The notes under the pieces were generated by a model. That model was not told the origin of the DNA. It saw only the letters and a list, made by a program, of their open reading frames with translations, and did not search any database. 8,444 nucleotides of DNA from Bacillota bacterium (GTDB taxonomy: Bacteria > Bacillota > Clostridia > Acetivibrionales > DSM-1351). Where the stretch lies: NCBI GenBank assembly GCA_023412635.1, contig JAEYNI010000341.1, positions 1 to 8,444 of the forward strand, read 5' to 3'. Both the position numbers and the translations under genes were made by a program. Each line of letters starts with the position of its first letter. Positions within the stretch are counted from its first letter, which is position 1. Below, piece after piece: positions 6,074-8,444 of this stretch.

Positions 6074-6088
6074 CAAAGGGAAACATAT

Positions 6089-6721
6089 TTATTTTAACGT
6101 TATAACTACTTTTCTTTTTGGTTCTTCCCCTGTACTATAGGTTTCAACATATTTATGTCCTTGGAGAGTTGAGTGAATTATTCTCCTCTCATAAGGGTTC
6201 ATTGGTTCAAGGGTAACTGGTTTCTTATACTTAACAACCTTCTCAGCTAATCTATTAGCAAGTTTAACCAGTGTTTCCTCTCTCTTTTGTCTGTAATTTT
6301 CAACATTAAGAATTACTCTTTTATAATCATCGTAGTCTTTATTTATTACCAGACTGGTCAGGTACTGCAGAGAATCCATTGTTTCTCCTCGACGTCCGAT
6401 AATTATACCTATATCATCACCATTTATATCTATTACTATGCTTTCCTCATCTTCAGTTACAGAAATTTCAGCTTCAACACCCATATTGTTCAGAATTGTG
6501 TATAAAAAATCTGATGCAATATCACCACGGCTTGTTTCTTCAACTTCCTTAACGGTTGCTCTGATTTTTGCAACCTTTGAACCAATAATACCGAAAATGC
6601 CTTTGTTTCCTTCATCCAAAATCTCTATCTCAACATCTTCATGATTGAGATTCAACTCTGACAATGCAGCTGAAATGGCCTCTTGAACGGTTTTACCTGT
6701 TTTTTCAATACTATAAGCCAT
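6089..6721 (-). CDS. jag: RNA-binding protein Jag (KhpB/EloR), Jag-N, KH and R3H domains
   Basis: Jag proteins bind RNA, usually with the small KH protein KhpA, and in streptococci influence cell elongation; in Bacillus the gene sits beside spoIIIJ. The 210-residue protein has an N-terminal Jag-N domain (about 1-55, with the EGNKGIFGIIGSKVAKI signature), an acidic linker, a KH domain (about 78-145, GxxG loop IIGRRGETMDSLQYL) and a C-terminal R3H domain (about 146-210) with the R-x3-H signature RRIIH (179-183). Its ATG shares one base with the yidC TAA stop. AAGGAGG lies in the last yidC codons, about 13 nt upstream, so translation is probably coupled. The yidC-jag pairing is near universal in Firmicutes. 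Length and domains are complete. Confidence 0.96.
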   Translation of the reverse strand: MAYSIEKTGKTVQEAISAALSELNLNHEDVEIEILDEGNKGIFGIIGSKVAKIRATVKEVEETSRGDIASDFLYTILNNMGVEAEISVTEDEESIVIDINGDDIGIIIGRRGETMDSLQYLTSLVINKDYDDYKRVILNVENYRQKREETLVKLANRLAEKVVKYKKPVTLEPMNPYERRIIHSTLQGHKYVETYSTGEEPKRKVVITLK

Positions 6722-7560
6722 TATTTACTCACTACCTCCTTCTTCTTAAGGACATATTTATTAACATAGAGTTGCTGTCCAATCGCAAAAAAGTTACCTG
6801 CTACCCAATATAATGCTAGACCTGCAGGGAATTGGAAGGAAAAAATTAATGTCATTATAGGAGAAATATACATCAAGCTGTTTCCCATTGGGTTGGTTGC
6901 CTTGTCTGTTGTTTTTGGCATTGACAGTCGTGCCGTAATAAATGTAGTACCTACGGCTATGGCAACCAATACTAGCAGCCAGATTTTCATGGGGTCTGCT
7001 GTAAGTTGATCAAGGTGATAGGTAGGTATCGATCCAAGATTAAGACCTCCATGACTAGGGAAAAACATGTTAAGATTTCCAACTTCACTACCCTTGCCCA
7101 TTTTCATGAAATAAGTAATAGTATCAATTTCTTTATATGCATGCTTTAATACATCTGCTTGAGTTGCAAGAGCATCAACCTTATCTTGCGAAAACTTCAA
7201 CATAAAATAAAGAGGTCTTGTAATTACCTGCCATAATGCAAGAAGTATCGGCATCTGGATTAATAGAGGCAGACATCCGCCGGCCGGGTTTATTTTATGT
7301 TCCTGGTAAAGCTTCATTGTTTCTTCATTAAGCTTCTGTTTATCATTGGCATACTTTCTTTGTATTTCCTTAAGAAGAGGTTGAACCTTTTGCATTTCAG
7401 CACTTGATTTGTACTGTTTCAAAGTAAGAGGCATCATTGCTGCCCTTACAATTATAGTAAAAATAATAATAGCCAGTCCATAGTTCTCAAAAGCCACTGT
7501 ATTATATATCCAATAAAGAAATTGGCCAAGCGGCTTAGCAATAAAATCTAAAAATCCCAT
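6721..7560 (-). CDS. yidC: Membrane protein insertase YidC (Oxa1/SpoIIIJ family)
   Basis: YidC inserts and folds inner-membrane proteins, alone or with SecYEG. The 279-residue protein is the short Gram-positive type, without the large periplasmic domain of proteobacteria. Hydrophobic segments are seen at about 26-46, 96-120, 192-211 and 228-262 (the last probably two spans). The conserved groove arginine is Arg39 in TIIVRAAMMPL. A charged cytoplasmic coiled region (about 48-88) follows, then PAGGCLPLLIQMPI at 92-105. The lysine-rich tail KKKEVVSK is usual. Unlike Bacillus SpoIIIJ and YqjG it has no lipoprotein signal or lipobox cysteine before the first span. AGGAGAG precedes the ATG. It starts 25 nt after yidD and overlaps jag by one base. 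Confidence 0.97.
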   Translation of the reverse strand: MGFLDFIAKPLGQFLYWIYNTVAFENYGLAIIIFTIIVRAAMMPLTLKQYKSSAEMQKVQPLLKEIQRKYANDKQKLNEETMKLYQEHKINPAGGCLPLLIQMPILLALWQVITRPLYFMLKFSQDKVDALATQADVLKHAYKEIDTITYFMKMGKGSEVGNLNMFFPSHGGLNLGSIPTYHLDQLTADPMKIWLLVLVAIAVGTTFITARLSMPKTTDKATNPMGNSLMYISPIMTLIFSFQFPAGLALYWVAGNFFAIGQQLYVNKYVLKKKEVVSK

Positions 7561-7585
7561 GTTTCTCTCCTATAGTCTATTCGAT

Positions 7586-7801
7586 CTATTTCACAGGGTC
7601 AAACCCTCCTGGATGAAAGGGATGACACTTCAATATTCTTTTTACCGCCAAATAACTGCCCTTTATACACCCATATTTCATGACAGCATCAATGGCATAT
7701 TGTGAACATGTAGGATAAAACCTGCATGTAGGCCTCATTTTAAGAGGTGATATAAACCTTTGATAAAACCTTATCATAAAAACTAAAGCTTTTTTGAACA
7801 A
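7586..7801 (-). CDS. yidD: Membrane protein insertion efficiency factor YidD
   Basis: YidD is a small membrane-associated protein that aids YidC-dependent insertion; its exact role is not settled. The 71-residue product carries the whole family signature: an N-terminal amphipathic helix with FYQRFISPLK (12-21), CRFYPTCSQYA (26-36) with the paired cysteines, and the C-terminal CHPFHPGGFDPV (59-70). The start is TTG at 7801-7799, supported by AGGAG at 7814-7810 with an 8-nt spacer; the next in-frame ATG (codon 9) would remove part of the helix. The gene begins inside rnpA, overlapping it by 19 nt, and yidC follows after 25 nt, the usual rnpA-yidD-yidC order. Confidence 0.96.
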   Translation of the reverse strand: MFKKALVFMIRFYQRFISPLKMRPTCRFYPTCSQYAIDAVMKYGCIKGSYLAVKRILKCHPFHPGGFDPVK

Positions 7802-8148
7802 TCGTATTTCTCCTGATCTAGAATCTGGAGCTTTTTTAGCAAATATTTAAATTCCTTTAACAATGCTCCATAATTCGGAACTGTCTCGTCACTTCGTGCC
7901 GCAATTACAATATCAAACCCGTTTTTTATAAATTCCTCGTAATGTCTGTAACATTCACGGATTAGTCTTTTCTTTCTATTTCTTACAACAGCCTTTCCGG
8001 CTTTCTTGGAAACTGAAAGTCCAATCCTCTTTGAGTGGGATTTATTTGGAAGGATATACATTGTTATATTCCTTCCAACATAAAAAGATCCCTTATTAAA
8101 AACTCTGGAAAATTCATAATTCTTTTTTAAAGTAACAATTTTTCTCAT
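7783..8148 (-). CDS. rnpA: Ribonuclease P protein component RnpA
   Basis: RnpA is the small basic protein subunit of RNase P; it binds the catalytic RNA and the 5' leader of precursor tRNAs and promotes maturation of tRNA 5' ends. The 121-residue protein has the family core: an N-terminal LKKNYEFSRVFNKG (7-20), RIGLSVSKKAGKAVVRNRKKR (41-61) with the RNR motif at 56-58, and LIRECYR (62-68) before FDIVIAAR (78-85). AAGG lies about 9 nt before the ATG. It is separated from rpmH by 106 nt containing a terminator, and its end overlaps yidD. I saw no clear promoter in the gap, so it probably depends on read-through from rpmH or on a promoter I cannot recognise. Confidence 0.97.
   Translation of the reverse strand: MRKIVTLKKNYEFSRVFNKGSFYVGRNITMYILPNKSHSKRIGLSVSKKAGKAVVRNRKKRLIRECYRHYEEFIKNGFDIVIAARSDETVPNYGALLKEFKYLLKKLQILDQEKYDCSKKL
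7810..7814 (-). promoter_or_regulatory. Ribosome binding site for yidD inside rnpA
   Basis: AGGAG lies 8 nt upstream of a TTG codon, within the last codons of rnpA. It supports the non-ATG start and suggests coupled translation of rnpA and yidD. Confidence 0.7.
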
Positions 8149-8227
8149 ACCGTACTACCTTAAAATTTATTTATGCCCAACAGAGAATAGCAGGTCTGAG
8201 GTCAAAGCATCATCTGAACGCACTTTT

Positions 8228-8256
8228 AAAGAAAAAGACCACAATTATGCGGTCTT
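8228..8256 (-). terminator. Intrinsic terminator or attenuator at the rpmH stop codon
   Basis: The minus strand forms AAGACCGCA, loop TAAT, TGTGGTCTT (8256-8235): a 9-bp stem with one G-U pair, followed by TTTCTTT. The last two bases of the rpmH TAA stop are the first two bases of the stem, so a terminating ribosome would cover the 5' arm. rnpA lies downstream on the same strand, so this probably sets the ratio of L34 mRNA to rnpA mRNA by partial termination. Confidence 0.82.
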
Positions 8257-8389
8257 ATGCTGAAAGAACCTTTCTTCCTTTTGCTCTGCGTCTTCTTAAA
8301 ACTTTTCTTCCATTTGATGTGCTCATTCTCTTTCTGAAGCCGTGTTCCTTCTTAGCATGTCTTTTTTTAGGTTGATATGTTCTTAACAT
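8255..8389 (-). CDS. rpmH: 50S ribosomal protein L34
   Basis: L34 is a very small, highly basic protein of the large ribosomal subunit. The 44-residue product starts MLRTYQPKKRHAKKEHGF, continues RKRMSTSNGRKVLRRRRAKG and ends RKVLSA, a full-length match to the bacterial L34 pattern. The ATG at 8389-8387 is preceded by GGGGGTG (8401-8395), a good G-rich ribosome binding site with a spacer of about 7 nt. It opens the minus-strand block; in Firmicutes rpmH is the gene divergent from dnaA across the origin. Its promoter probably lies beyond the window edge: I saw no convincing -35 and -10 pair in the 55 bases available. A terminator begins at its stop codon. Confidence 0.98.
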   Translation of the reverse strand: MLRTYQPKKRHAKKEHGFRKRMSTSNGRKVLRRRRAKGRKVLSA

Positions 8390-8444
8390 TGGTACACCCC
8401 CGATCTGATTTCCTTTATATAAACTTAAAAGTGTTTTTCTTTTA

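Larger units (their letters stand above)
5734..6088. other. jag-mnmE intergenic region with dense secondary structure
   Basis: This 355-nt gap has no convincing ORF. In the direction of transcription it holds a 14-bp hairpin 15 nt after jag, a 102-nt long imperfect hairpin, a G/C-rich patch (about 5842-5937) with several C- and G-runs able to pair, a perfect 8-bp hairpin, a downstream octamer that can compete with it, and the mnmE promoter region. The G/C-rich patch stands out against the AT-rich flanks. Confidence 0.75.

Overview
This window reads as the chromosome-origin neighbourhood of a low-GC, Gram-positive (Firmicutes) bacterium. A clostridial host is most likely, though I cannot fix the genus. 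The gene set and order are the classic block rpmH, rnpA, yidD, yidC, jag, mnmE, mnmG, rsmG, noc. AGGAGG-type ribosome binding sites and AT-rich spacers fit this. Every supported gene is on the minus strand, so transcription runs from high to low coordinates. From established Firmicutes synteny, dnaA and oriC should lie just beyond base 8444, pointing the other way; this is inferred, not seen.

Layout in the direction of transcription. (1) 8389-8228: rpmH (ribosomal protein L34), whose stop codon is the foot of an intrinsic terminator. (2) 8148-6089: a tight cluster of rnpA, yidD, yidC and jag, with rnpA/yidD overlapping by 19 nt and yidC/jag by 1 nt. It links RNase P, membrane protein insertion and an RNA-binding protein. 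(3) 6088-5734: a 355-nt non-coding gap. It holds a 14-bp hairpin behind jag, a 102-nt long imperfect hairpin, a GC-rich patch with a perfect 8-bp hairpin, and a competing downstream partner for that hairpin. This is the least explained part of the window. (4) 5733-1555: mnmE, mnmG and rsmG. MnmE and MnmG together modify the wobble uridine of tRNAs; RsmG methylates 16S rRNA. (5) 1395-550: noc, a ParB-like nucleoid occlusion protein, closed by a strong terminator at 476-505. (6) 549-1: a 454-nt stretch before gyrA holding a broken remnant of a GntR-type (YtrA-like) regulator, a possible promoter, a 33-codon small ORF with a perfect ribosome binding site, and then the first 31 codons of gyrA, cut by the window edge.

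Most genes are conserved housekeeping genes and can be named with confidence. The points worth a second look are the structured jag-mnmE spacer, the small ORF just upstream of gyrA, the regulator remnant, a corrected rsmG start, and the non-ATG starts that length-filtered gene calling can miss. I see no CRISPR array, tRNA, rRNA, intact insertion sequence or phage gene. No complete new multi-gene system is visible.
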